From Brachybacterium sp042666875 (GTDB taxonomy: Bacteria; Actinomycetota; Actinomycetes; Actinomycetales; Dermabacteraceae): DNA of 64,000 nucleotides. Each line of letters starts with the position of its first letter. Within the stretch, counting starts at the first letter, position 1. A program made the translations under genes and the position numbers. A model generated the notes under the pieces. That model was not told the origin of the DNA. It did not search any database and saw only the letters and a list, made by a program, of their open reading frames with translations. The DNA lies in assembly GCF_042666875.1 (NCBI RefSeq), contig NZ_JBHTCX010000012.1, forward strand, positions 434,001-498,000, written 5' to 3'. Below are positions 43,915 through 56,276 of this stretch, piece after piece.

Positions 43915-45636
43915 ATGGCTCTGACCTCCGACCGACCGCGTGCGTCGCTGACGCGTCGTGCCCTGCTGGCCGTCTCCGGCGTCGGCGCGCTCGCCCTGGC
44001 GGGGTGCACCGAGGATCCCGACGGGTCCACGGCCAAGGCCACCGCGAAGCTCTCCGAGTACGCCGACGCGTACGGCGACCATCCGATCCGTCAGGTCGGC
44101 TTCGACGTCCCCGAGGGCGGGGCCGCGCCGGAGACGTACACGGAACAGGGACAGTCGGCCCGCCACGACGTGCTGCAGGCCGCCAGGGAGGAGCAGGAGT
44201 GGACGGCGCAGGAGCCGCTGCTGGTGCTCGACCCCTACGGAACCACGCGCACGGGTCTGTACGTGTACTTCACCGACGCCGCCGCCGGGCGGCTCTCGTA
44301 CTCCGTCGAGGTCCTCGGCACCGAGGACTACTCGCGCACCGCCGCGAACCATGCGGCCGACGGGTCCGGCTTCGAGGGGCTGGTGATCGGTTTGGTCCCC
44401 GGCGCGCACAACGACCTCACCCTGACGTGGGAGCCCGAGAGGGGCGAGACGGTCACCTCCCGGGTGCACGTCAAGGCCCCCGCCGCTCTGTCGGACTACA
44501 GCACGCAGCTCTCCACCGAGATCCACGATGAGCAGGCTCTGACCCCTGGCCTGTTCGCCCTGGCCGGCGTGACCCGCCGGGAACCGGAGAACAGCTTCAA
44601 CACGCTCCTGTTCGACGAACGCGGCGTGCTGCGCGCAGAGTTCCGTTCGGGCGACCACAGTCAGCACAACTTCGTGAGCGAGGACGGACGTCTGGTGACC
44701 ACCACCGGTGGGCGGCAGGTCTCCGTCATCGACCCGCTGGGACACGCGAGAACCATCATCGATATCGACGGTCATCTCGCCCACCACGACCTCGATGTGG
44801 TGGGGGACGTCGCCTACCTGCTGACCTCGGCCGAGAACACCGATCGGGTCGAGGACCGGGTGATGCGCATCGACCTCACCTCCGGCGAGTCCGCCGAGTG
44901 CGTGGACCTGCAGAAAGTGTTCCCGGAGTACGAGAAGCTCGCGCACACCCAGGAGGGCGAGGCCGGAGGCACCACGGCGAAGGGCAAGGACTGGACGCAC
45001 ATCAACTCCATCCACGTCGCCGGCGGGGTCATGTACCTCTCCAGCCGCGAGACCTCCACCATCATCGCCCTGGACGATGCGCTCGAGGCCGATTCCGACC
45101 CCTCGGTGCGCTGGCTCATCGGAGCTCAAGGCCTGTACGCGGGCACCGAGCACGAGGACCAGTTCCTCAGCCCGGACGGCTCCCCCACCGAGATCGCCGG
45201 TCAGCACTCGGTGCGGCGGATCGACGACGACTCCCTGCCCGAGGGGCAGTACTACCTCGAGATGTACAACAACAACTGGTGGAACCTCGGCACCCGCGAC
45301 GAGGAGGACTGGCTGGATCTCCAGCCGGAGGGATCCAGCACGGACGACATGGAGGGCACCAGTCACATCCTGCGGTACCTCGTCGACGAGAGCGCGGGCA
45401 CCTTCGGCGAGGACCTCCGGGTCGACGTCGCCTACTCCTCCGTGGTCTCCAACGTCCAGCGACTAGGCGGCGGCACCGTGGATGATCCGCTCGTGGTCAA
45501 CTCCGGCCGGTACAACGAGTTCTCCGAGCGCGCGGCCGACGGCACCCCGCTGGCGCAGTACCGCTACGACTCCCAGAGCATGGCGTACCGGGTGTACAAG
45601 GACGGCTTCGAGGACTTCTGGTTCGCCGGGGCGTGA
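43915..45636 (+). CDS. Lipoprotein arylsulfotransferase (ASST family)
   Basis: ASST enzymes move sulfate between phenolic compounds without PAPS. The 573-residue protein starts with a lipoprotein-type signal: twin-arginine-like LTRRALLAVSGVGALALAGC, with the lipobox cysteine near residue 33. The remainder is a beta-propeller-like arylsulfotransferase domain with SQHNFVSEDGRLV, HHDLDVVGDVAYLL, WTHINSIHVAGGVMYLSSRET and GQHSVRRIDDDSLPEG, which hold conserved histidines likely to include the sulfate-accepting one. It lies 32 bases after the response regulator and may be read through from it or from the TAGACT box at 43880. AAGGAAG lies five bases before the ATG. Substrate not predictable. Confidence 0.82.
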   Translation: MALTSDRPRASLTRRALLAVSGVGALALAGCTEDPDGSTAKATAKLSEYADAYGDHPIRQVGFDVPEGGAAPETYTEQGQSARHDVLQAAREEQEWTAQEPLLVLDPYGTTRTGLYVYFTDAAAGRLSYSVEVLGTEDYSRTAANHAADGSGFEGLVIGLVPGAHNDLTLTWEPERGETVTSRVHVKAPAALSDYSTQLSTEIHDEQALTPGLFALAGVTRREPENSFNTLLFDERGVLRAEFRSGDHSQHNFVSEDGRLVTTTGGRQVSVIDPLGHARTIIDIDGHLAHHDLDVVGDVAYLLTSAENTDRVEDRVMRIDLTSGESAECVDLQKVFPEYEKLAHTQEGEAGGTTAKGKDWTHINSIHVAGGVMYLSSRETSTIIALDDALEADSDPSVRWLIGAQGLYAGTEHEDQFLSPDGSPTEIAGQHSVRRIDDDSLPEGQYYLEMYNNNWWNLGTRDEEDWLDLQPEGSSTDDMEGTSHILRYLVDESAGTFGEDLRVDVAYSSVVSNVQRLGGGTVDDPLVVNSGRYNEFSERAADGTPLAQYRYDSQSMAYRVYKDGFEDFWFAGA

Positions 45637-45654
45637 ACGAGGCGTCCATCCCCG

Positions 45655-47052
45655 CTAGCGGCTCTCGCTCTCCCCCGGGCCGTGCTCCTTGATCAGCGCG
45701 ATCAGAGCCACCATCACCGCCGATGACCCGCTGTAGCGGTTGCCATCGCGTTCGAGCACGCCCATGGCGGCGAGGTCGGAGAGGTCGTGGGCGACGGCGA
45801 AGAGGCGCCTCAGCTCATCACGGTCCCACTCCCCGGTGGACGGATCCTGCGGGACCTCCGGCGCATCGGGTTCCTCCGAGAGGGCGTCGTGCAATGTCAG
45901 GCCGCCCGGACCGCACGCCACCAGCAGGGCCGCGATCGTATCCGGCATGCCCATGAATCCACCGTCCGCCCCGTCGCGAGCGTCCTTGCCGAACAGTGTC
46001 GCGGTGAGCACGGCGTGACCGAACTCGACGAACCCGTCGGGATCCTCGGACGCCGGGACGAAGCGGACCGGCCCCGTCTCGCGCCGCACCCAGCCGGCGC
46101 GGATCTCCAGCCACCCCCCGTCCAGCAGTGCGATCCACGGCCCGGCGAGCTCTGGGTGGTCCCACATGCTCCGCACGCCCCGCTCGATCCCCATCTGTTC
46201 GAGCAGGGCTGCAGAATCGGCGCGGCCGAGGGCGTCGGTACCGGTGACCCGGCGGCCGTCGCCGACGAACTCCAGGACAGCCACCGCCCGCTGGACGAAG
46301 GCGTTGGCGGCGAACGCCTCGCGCTCCTGGCCGGGGTCGGTTCCGGCCAGCGGATTGCCGATGTCCTCGTCCGGGGCCGGCAGGAACCAGGGCCAGGCCG
46401 AGGTCGACACGCCGGCGGCGGGGCTCTCGCGCGGCGCGGTGTCCGGATCGAACGGCGTCGAGGGATTCGCCAGCCGGCCGGTCTCGCTGAGCTCGAGGCG
46501 CTCCTCGTCGGGCAGCGAGTTGTACCAGTTCATGTAGATGGCCAGCTCGGCGTCGTCCTCGAGGTCGACGCCCTGGGCGAGGCCGTAGCCGAGGATGTTC
46601 GTGGAGAACGAGCGCCGGGACGGATCGTCGGCCGCCTCCAGCGTTGCGAACTCGAGGCTGCCCAGCAAGGTGGGGGCCTCCTGGGGACGCATGGAGTCGG
46701 GATCCCACCTGCCGGTCGCCCGCAGGTAGGCGAAGAACTGCTTCAGGGTGGGAACCAGATCCATCACCTGCTCGCGAGGCTGGATGACTGTGCGCGGGAC
46801 GACCTCGGTCAGCAGCGCCGTGGTCTGCTCCTCCCGCCACACGCCGGGCTCCGGGCTGCCCTGCTGCTCGGCCTTCAGCCGCAGCAGGGTCTCGAGGGTC
46901 TGCACCTCGGTGGCGACATCGGCACGCTCGTCATCGCTGCTGCGCCATGTTCCGTACTCGGCCAGCACCTGCTCTCTTTCCCGTTGCCACTGCTGCCGTG
47001 AGGCCGAGTCGTGCTCGTCCTGCGGGTGCCCGTGGCGCTTCTTGTCCGACAT
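45655..47052 (-). CDS. Conserved hypothetical protein, soluble, acidic
   Basis: A 465-residue protein I do not recognise. The first ~50 residues are charged and probably coiled-coil (RQQWQREREQVLAEYGTW, then TEVQTLETLLRLKAEQQG). The middle has TLKQFFAYLRATGRWDP. The C-terminal quarter (LRRLFAVAHDLSDLAAMGVLERDGNRYSGSSAVMVAL) looks like a winged-helix-type segment. There is no signal peptide or membrane helix. The start is uncertain: ATG 47052 begins with a Lys/His-rich run but its GGAGGG is only one base away; ATG 47091 is the next upstream candidate and lacks a ribosome binding site. Convergent with the arylsulfotransferase gene. Confidence 0.65.
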   Translation of the reverse strand: MSDKKRHGHPQDEHDSASRQQWQREREQVLAEYGTWRSSDDERADVATEVQTLETLLRLKAEQQGSPEPGVWREEQTTALLTEVVPRTVIQPREQVMDLVPTLKQFFAYLRATGRWDPDSMRPQEAPTLLGSLEFATLEAADDPSRRSFSTNILGYGLAQGVDLEDDAELAIYMNWYNSLPDEERLELSETGRLANPSTPFDPDTAPRESPAAGVSTSAWPWFLPAPDEDIGNPLAGTDPGQEREAFAANAFVQRAVAVLEFVGDGRRVTGTDALGRADSAALLEQMGIERGVRSMWDHPELAGPWIALLDGGWLEIRAGWVRRETGPVRFVPASEDPDGFVEFGHAVLTATLFGKDARDGADGGFMGMPDTIAALLVACGPGGLTLHDALSEEPDAPEVPQDPSTGEWDRDELRRLFAVAHDLSDLAAMGVLERDGNRYSGSSAVMVALIALIKEHGPGESESR

Positions 47053-47200
47053 CCCTCCAGCATGACGCCCTGACGGCCATCCGGCCACCATGGCCGGGAC
47101 ATCGGGATTCATCCAGCGTTCATCGAGTGACCTCACAGAGGTCGCGTCCGGTCCTTAGGTTGGGAGCGCTTCCAGTCCTCGATCCCCTGGGAACCTCCTC

Positions 47201-50884
<3,684 letters not shown>

Positions 50885-50906
50885 CCCGCGGCCCTTCCCC
50901 TGATGC

Positions 50907-50944
50907 GGACGCGGCCGCCCGGAGAGATCCGGGCGGCCGCGTCC
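50907..50944. terminator. Bidirectional terminator hairpin
   Basis: GGACGCGGCCGCCCGG (50907-50922) pairs perfectly with its complement (50929-50944) around a six-base loop. It lies between the convergent phosphoesterase and PTS genes. Confidence 0.85.
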
Positions 50945-51011
50945 TTGTCCGCTTCCACTGCCGGCGCACATCGGCGCAGGCTCTGGAGAGTCCCCTCAGG
51001 GACAGCTCACA

Positions 51012-52979
51012 TCAGACCAGTTCGATCGTGGCGTCCTTGTCGTTGAGCACGATGACAGGAGTGATGGTCGGATGCCCGGCGTTGCGGATCGCTCCCAGGT
51101 CGACCCGCAGCAGGGGCGTCCCCGCGCTGACGCGCTGGTCGACCTCGACGAGCGGGGTGAAGCCCTCGCCCTTCATCTGCACGGTGTCCAGGCCCACGTG
51201 GATCAGCAGCTCGGTGCCGTCGTCCAGCAGCAGCGCGACGGCGTGCCCGGTCTCGAACACATGCTTGACGGTGCCGGCGGCGGGGGCGAGGACCTCGCCG
51301 TCGATCGGCTCGATGGCGATGCCGGGACCCATGATCCCTTGCGCGAACGTCGGGTCCGGCACGTCGGCCAGTGCAACCTCGGCGCCCTGGAGCGGGCGGC
51401 GCAGACGCACCAGGTGACCGGCCCGCGTCATGGTGGCGAGGCCGCCGGCCGGCGCATCGGCCGCGGCGGAGCCCTCGTCCCCGCCGCGCTCCGGCTCGGC
51501 GACCGCGGCGGGATCAGCGACGGGGGCGGCCTGCCCGCTCATGATCCGGTCCATCGCGTCCTTGACGAACTGGACGTTCAGTCCGTAGATGACCTGGACC
51601 GAGCCACCACCGGGCTTCATCGTGCCCGCGGCCCCGGCGCGCTTGAGCGCCGCGTCGTCGATCACCGAGGGATCGGCGACCTGCATCCGCAGACGGGTCG
51701 CGCAGTGCTCGAGGTCGAGGATGTTGTCCTTGCCGCCCAGAGCACCGAGGAACAAGGTCGCCGTGGCGAGATACTTCTCGTCGCCGGTGGCGGCGTCTCC
51801 GCCGGCCGGGGCGCCGACGAGGTCCTCGTCCTCACGGCCGGGCGTCTTCAGATCGAAACGCTTGATGATCGCGTAGAACACCACGAAGTAGACGACGAAC
51901 CAGAACACGCCCATCACGGGGATCAGCCACGGGTTCTGAGCCATGGGATTGACCCAGCCGAGCACCAGGTCGATGAAGCCGCCGGAGAAGCCGAAGCCCA
52001 TGCGTACCGGGAGCATGGCGCTGACCGCCATGGAGATGCCGGTGAACAGGGCGTGGACGACGTACAGAGCCGGGGCGAGGAACATGAAGGAGAACTCGAG
52101 GGGTTCGGTGACACCCACGAAGAACGACGCGATCGCGCTGGAGAGCAGCACGCCGGCGGCGATCTTGCGGCGCGAGGACTTCGCGGTCACATACATCGCC
52201 AGCGCCGCGCCGGGCAGCCCCAGCATCATCACCGGGAAGAATCCGGTCATGTACTGGCCGGTGACCCCGTAGGTGCCGGAGCCGTCCAGGAAGTTGTTGA
52301 GGTCGTTGATCCCGGCCACGTCGTACCAGAACACGGAGTTCAGCGCGTGGTGCAGGCCCAGCGGGATCAGAAGACGGTTCAAGAATCCGTAGATGCCCAC
52401 ACCCAGCGGGCCGAGGGTCAGGATGAACTCACCGAAGTCGACCAGGCCGCCATAGACGAGAGGCCACAGGAAGAACAGCGCCAGTGCCAGAACCAGCGAG
52501 ATCCCGGCGGTGATGATCGCGACGGAACGGCGGCCGGAGAAGAAGGCCAGTGCGTCGGGCAGCTTCGTGTCCTTGAACTTGTCATAGGTGTAGGCACCGA
52601 TGAGCCCGCACAGAATGCCGACGAAGACATTCTCGACCTGGCCGTAGGCCGGATCGACGGCGCCTTCCTCGATGCTCCGGAACAGCGCCACGCTCTCCGG
52701 ACTCAGCAGCGTGGTCACCGTCAGCCACGAGACCAGACCGGCCAATGCGGAGGTGCCGTCGGGCTTCGTGGCCATGCCGATGGAGACACCGATGGCGAAC
52801 AGCAGCGCGAGATTCCCCAGCAGCGCACCGCCGGCGGTGGTGAGGAAGACACCGGCAAGATTGTTCTCGTCGCCGGTGGCGGTGAGGATCCAGTAGCCGA
52901 GGCCATTGAGGATGGCGGCGACGGGGAGAACGGCCACTGGCAGCATCAGGGATCTGCCGAGTCGCTGGAAGAACTTCAT
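51012..52979 (-). CDS. nagE: PTS transporter EIICBA, N-acetylglucosamine/glucose type
   Basis: Phosphoenolpyruvate-dependent sugar permease of 655 residues with all three domains fused in the order C-B-A. The EIIC membrane domain covers about 1-375, including LHHALNSVFWYDVAGINDLNNFLDG, which favours GlcNAc-type permeases. EIIB has its phosphocysteine at C426 (LEHCATRL). EIIA (about 510-655) has the phosphohistidine at H594 (LLIHVGLDTV). Length and order match E. coli NagE (648 residues), but glucose cannot be excluded. No nagA or nagB is adjacent. The ATG at 52979 gives the family start MKFFQRLGRSLMLPVAVLP. Upstream direct repeats may be regulatory. Confidence 0.9.
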   Translation of the reverse strand: MKFFQRLGRSLMLPVAVLPVAAILNGLGYWILTATGDENNLAGVFLTTAGGALLGNLALLFAIGVSIGMATKPDGTSALAGLVSWLTVTTLLSPESVALFRSIEEGAVDPAYGQVENVFVGILCGLIGAYTYDKFKDTKLPDALAFFSGRRSVAIITAGISLVLALALFFLWPLVYGGLVDFGEFILTLGPLGVGIYGFLNRLLIPLGLHHALNSVFWYDVAGINDLNNFLDGSGTYGVTGQYMTGFFPVMMLGLPGAALAMYVTAKSSRRKIAAGVLLSSAIASFFVGVTEPLEFSFMFLAPALYVVHALFTGISMAVSAMLPVRMGFGFSGGFIDLVLGWVNPMAQNPWLIPVMGVFWFVVYFVVFYAIIKRFDLKTPGREDEDLVGAPAGGDAATGDEKYLATATLFLGALGGKDNILDLEHCATRLRMQVADPSVIDDAALKRAGAAGTMKPGGGSVQVIYGLNVQFVKDAMDRIMSGQAAPVADPAAVAEPERGGDEGSAAADAPAGGLATMTRAGHLVRLRRPLQGAEVALADVPDPTFAQGIMGPGIAIEPIDGEVLAPAAGTVKHVFETGHAVALLLDDGTELLIHVGLDTVQMKGEGFTPLVEVDQRVSAGTPLLRVDLGAIRNAGHPTITPVIVLNDKDATIELV

Positions 52980-53053
52980 CGAAACCTCTCAGGGTTGTGA
53001 GCGCACCGAAAGTACCCGGCGGCGTCGCCGCGCGGTGCGCTCAAGGGATCAAG

Positions 53054-53077
53054 CACCTATTGTGCACACCTGTTGTG
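53054..53077 (-). promoter_or_regulatory. Direct repeats upstream of the PTS gene, candidate operator
   Basis: CACCTATTGTG (53054-53064) and CACCTGTTGTG (53067-53077) repeat with a 13-base period, about 75-100 bases before the PTS start codon; the junction also makes a TGTGCACA palindrome. The sequence does not match the DasR consensus, the usual regulator of GlcNAc uptake in actinobacteria. Confidence 0.4.
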
Positions 53078-53162
53078 TTCCAGGCCCCGCCGGCGGCCCT
53101 CTGGACCGATCGAGATGACCTACGCCATAGGAGTCATGCCCGCCGGTGCGCCGCCGGCCCCG

Positions 53163-54866
53163 CTACAGCGACTTGAGCCGCACGTTGCCCTGGTCGAGGC
53201 GCTTCTGCGCACGGGCGATCGTGTGTGAGTCATAGGTCCCGGTGGAGCGGGCGTGATTCAGGGTGTCCTGCTGGGCGTCGAACAGCAGCTCCATCAGTTC
53301 GGGGTACTGAGCGCGCACCGGATCGTCCTCGCGCTCGCTGCCGCCCCGATCCGTCAGCTTCGCGTACATCGTCTGGGCCCGCTCGATCACCGCGGGGTCG
53401 AAGGGGGTGCCGTCCCTGCGCCGGAGATCCGGGTTCTCGAGCACCTGACCGACGGCCGCCTCCCCCAGCTCGGTGAGCAGCAGGGACAGCTCGCGCTGGG
53501 ACTGCTCCTCGTCGGTACCGCGGACCCCGAGCACACGGATCAGCAGCGGCAGCGTGCTGCCCTGGCCCACCAGAGTCACCAGCGCCACGACGAAGGCGAC
53601 CAGGATCAGCTGCGTGCGATAGGGGAAGTCGGTGGGCAGCGACTGGGCCGCGGCAAGGGTGACCACGCCGCGCATGCCGGACCACGCCAGCACGGCCCCG
53701 CCGCGCCAGCCGAGGCCGTTGCCGGCGTAGAAGCGGGCGTCCGCATGGTGACGCTGCAGCCAGCGCCGGATGCGCGGCCCGCGAGGGTGCTGCTGGAAGC
53801 GCTCGTCCTCGGAGACGTGCTCGAGGATCTCGCCGAAGCGGCGGGCGCGCTCCTCGTGGTCGGAGCGACGCGCACGGGCGGTCAGCACCAGCGGGATCAC
53901 GAATCCGGCGCGGACGATCCCGAGCACGACGGTCAGCGCCAACCCGATCCACACCGCGTTCCAGACGGACAGGCCGACGTTCTCGACGTCGTCGACCAGG
54001 GTGACCAGCTGCAGGCCCATCAGCAGGAACACCCCGTTCTCCAGCAGCAGCTGCACGGTCAGCCAGTTCGTGCGTTCGGCGTTGCGGTCCTGCACGCTGA
54101 GGCGCCGCACGCCCATCGCTCCGGTGACCAGCCCGGCAGCGACCACAGCGAGCACTCCGGAGGCATCGGCGAGCTCGGCGGGAAGGAAAGCGATGAAGGG
54201 GACGACGAAGGAGATCGCCGTGGTCAGCGCCGGCTGGTCGATCTTGGAGCGGATGCGTACCGCCAGGAATCCGACCGCCACTCCGACGAGGACTGCGACC
54301 ACCACGGCGTAGACGAAGTCCCCGGCGGCCTCCCGGAAGGAGAAGGCGCCGGCCGTGGCGGCGACCGCGGTGCGCAGGAGAACCAGCGCGGTGGCGTCGT
54401 TGACCAGACCCTCTCCCTCGAGGATCGTCAGCAGACGCGGCGGCAGGCCGAGGCGCTTGCCGATCGAGGTGGCGGCGACAGCGTCGGGCGGGCTGACGAC
54501 GGCCCCCACGGCTACCGCCGCCGCGAAGTTCAGGTCGGGGAAGATCCACCACAGCACACCGCCGATCGCGAAGGCGGAGACCAGCACCAGGACCACCGAT
54601 AGAGCGCCGATCGTGCGCAGGTCCCGTCGGAAATCCATCACCGGCATGTTCACTGCCGCCGAGTACAGCAGCGGCGGCAGCACGACGGCGAGGATCAGGC
54701 CCGGCTCGGGCGCGATCGGTGGCATGCCCGGCACGAGGCTGAGTCCGAGGCCGACGAGGACGAGCAGGATCGGGGTGGCCAGGCCCAGCTTCTTCGCGAA
54801 GTACGACGCCGCGACGATGATCAGCACGGCCACCACCGCGACCATCTCGAACTGCTCGAGCTCCAC
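53163..54866 (-). CDS. Na+/H+ antiporter, CPA1 family
   Basis: A 567-residue cation:proton antiporter. About 12 membrane segments carry GAVVSPPDAVAATSI (the half-helix crossing), LEGEGLVNDATALVLL with the Asn-Asp ion-binding pair, and the basic AWSGMRGVVTLAAAQSLP motif. A ~110-residue cytoplasmic tail (from about 455) is charged and helical, as in NhaP/YjcE-type proteins. It may handle Na+ or K+ export and pH balance. GTG 54866 has GAGGA about five to six bases upstream. It stands alone; 386 bases separate it from the divergent HNH gene. Confidence 0.92.
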   Translation of the reverse strand: MELEQFEMVAVVAVLIIVAASYFAKKLGLATPILLVLVGLGLSLVPGMPPIAPEPGLILAVVLPPLLYSAAVNMPVMDFRRDLRTIGALSVVLVLVSAFAIGGVLWWIFPDLNFAAAVAVGAVVSPPDAVAATSIGKRLGLPPRLLTILEGEGLVNDATALVLLRTAVAATAGAFSFREAAGDFVYAVVVAVLVGVAVGFLAVRIRSKIDQPALTTAISFVVPFIAFLPAELADASGVLAVVAAGLVTGAMGVRRLSVQDRNAERTNWLTVQLLLENGVFLLMGLQLVTLVDDVENVGLSVWNAVWIGLALTVVLGIVRAGFVIPLVLTARARRSDHEERARRFGEILEHVSEDERFQQHPRGPRIRRWLQRHHADARFYAGNGLGWRGGAVLAWSGMRGVVTLAAAQSLPTDFPYRTQLILVAFVVALVTLVGQGSTLPLLIRVLGVRGTDEEQSQRELSLLLTELGEAAVGQVLENPDLRRRDGTPFDPAVIERAQTMYAKLTDRGGSEREDDPVRAQYPELMELLFDAQQDTLNHARSTGTYDSHTIARAQKRLDQGNVRLKSL

Positions 54867-55252
54867 AACGGTTCCTCACGCTCGGGGGGGGCCGGATGTA
54901 CGTGCGGGGCCTGGGCCGGTGAGTGCCGCGGTCCCCCGAATCCGACTTTCTCGTCACCCGATCCTAGGCGTGCCCGCTGGTCACCTTCTCCGTGCCCGTC
55001 GGTCGCTGCACGCTCGGCTGCCGCACTCCGCCACCCGGAGACGGCCAGGCACGTCCTCGCCCCCTGCCCAGGTCACCGCAAGTTCTCGCAATGTCCAAGC
55101 ACAGGACACCTCGACGTCCCACATTCCGGCGGCAAATCAGTGGAAACTAGGTGCACAGGCACGCCACACTGCAGATGCTCGGTCCGCTCCGAGGGTTCCG
55201 CCATAGGGCCGAGTGGATCGACACTCGCGTCCGTCGGAAGGAGGTGGCGGCG
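54867..55252. other. Divergent intergenic region, no gene seen
   Basis: This spacer separates the starts of the antiporter and the HNH nuclease. I see ribosome binding sites at both ends (GAGGA before 54866; AGGAGG before 55253) and a run of eight G (about 54884-54891). I see no convincing gene, hairpin or -35/-10 pair. Open frames crossing it in other phases show no family resemblance. Confidence 0.5.
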
Positions 55253-55783
55253 ATGTCGCAGGTCCGGGTCTACAACCTCGGCTACGACCCCGAGACGGGG
55301 ATCGGCGAGCTGCTGCACACCACCACCGTCCGCCACGCCTTCGGCATGATCCGCCGCGAGGTGGCCAACCCCGTCGAGCTGACGATGGTGATGGACCGGA
55401 TCGTGCCCACGGCGCTCGAACTGACCCGCGAGCTCAGCGGCGCATGGGTCGAGGGCGGCGGACGGCGTTCGATCGGCTTCTCGTTCCGCGCCATCCACGA
55501 GCGCGACCACTGGACGTGCGCCTATTGCGGTCGCAGCGTGTCGAAGACTCCCGCCACGGAGGCGCTGCTGGCCACCGTGGACCACATCATGCCGATCTCG
55601 CGCGGCGGCCCTTCCTCCTGGCTCAACCTGGTCTCGGCGTGCAAGGAGTGCAACAACCGCAAAGCCGATCGCACGCCGCAGGAAGCAGGCATGGACCTGC
55701 GCTTCGAACCGTACGACCCGGCGCGGGCGTACCGCGTCGGCGGGCATGTCGAAGCGCTGCCCGTCCTGGCCGTCGCCTCATAG
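55253..55783 (+). CDS. HNH endonuclease
   Basis: A 176-residue protein with a C-terminal HNH nuclease domain: CAYCGRSV (first zinc CxxC), VDHIMPISRGG (the catalytic His and the second motif), WLNLVSACKECNNRKADRTP (Asn, second CxxC and final residues). The first ~75 residues (YDPETGIGELLHTTTVRHAFGMIRREVANPVEL) are typical of a small actinobacterial HNH family found as lone chromosomal genes, whose target is not known. ATG 55253 has AGGAGG at eight bases, so the frame upstream is not used. No methylase or phage gene is adjacent. Confidence 0.88.
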   Translation: MSQVRVYNLGYDPETGIGELLHTTTVRHAFGMIRREVANPVELTMVMDRIVPTALELTRELSGAWVEGGGRRSIGFSFRAIHERDHWTCAYCGRSVSKTPATEALLATVDHIMPISRGGPSSWLNLVSACKECNNRKADRTPQEAGMDLRFEPYDPARAYRVGGHVEALPVLAVAS

Positions 55784-55810
55784 GATCGCCGCCTCCTGGG
55801 CTCAGTCAGC

Positions 55811-56101
55811 TCAGAAATCCATGGAATGGGCGGAGCCTGCGCCGATGCGGCGCAGGTGGACGCGGCGAGCCAGTCGAATGGCGGGTCGAATGGTCATCTG
55901 GATGCTCCCGATGAGGAACAGCCAGGTCCCCAGAGACATCAACTGCTCGGAGAAGAAGCAGATCGAGCCGATGATGAACCAGAGCCCGATCAGCACATCG
56001 TTGGCGATGCTCGCGGCCTCGTACCTATTGCTCAGCTCGAGCTCGTGGCGACCGAAGCGCAGCTGAAGCGCAGCGTCGCCCTGGTCCTGCTGATGCCCCA
56101 T
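55811..56101 (-). CDS. YrhK-like small membrane protein
   Basis: A 96-residue protein with two membrane helices (LWFIIGSICFFSE and LGTWLFLIGSIQMTIRPAIRLARRV) and the YrhK pattern F-R-x-E-x-x-x-x-Y-E-x-x-x-I-x-N-D-x-x-x-G-x-W-F-x-I-G-S (FGRHELELSNRYEAASIANDVLIGLWFIIGS). YrhK-domain proteins have no known function. ATG 56101 has GGGAG five bases upstream; the 17 extra codons of the longer frame are not supported. Convergent with the HNH gene and divergent from the HTH-MurA gene. Confidence 0.8.
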   Translation of the reverse strand: MGHQQDQGDAALQLRFGRHELELSNRYEAASIANDVLIGLWFIIGSICFFSEQLMSLGTWLFLIGSIQMTIRPAIRLARRVHLRRIGAGSAHSMDF

Positions 56102-56223
56102 GTTCGCTCCCTCGAAACCGGCTCCACACGTGCCCGGGTGACATCCTCTCACCGGCCGCTCGCTCGCCCTCGCCTGCCGCGGGACCGTACCGCGATGCGC
56201 AAACCGTCACACCTCCACCCGTT

Positions 56224-56276
56224 TATCTCATAGAAGAGATACGGTGTGGACCATGACCGTCAACGAGACGTATCTC
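56224..56276 (+). promoter_or_regulatory. Palindromic operator candidates at the HTH-MurA start
   Basis: TATCTC (56224-56229) and GAGATA (56236-56241) form a perfect inverted repeat with a six-base spacer, twelve bases before the ATG. A second element, GAGACGTATCTC (56265-56276), lies inside the first codons and has GAGA/TCTC symmetry. Both share the GAGATA half-site. The gene they control encodes an N-terminal HTH domain, which suggests self-regulation. Confidence 0.6.

Noticed and set aside
52980..53162. DasR operator for the GlcNAc-type PTS gene
   Set aside because: No sequence close to the TGGTCTANACCA-type consensus was found; only the direct repeats at 53054-53077 stand out.
54867..55252. 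A small gene in the long spacer between the antiporter and HNH genes
   Set aside because: Frames crossing it lack a ribosome binding site with a plausible start and show no recognisable family pattern.
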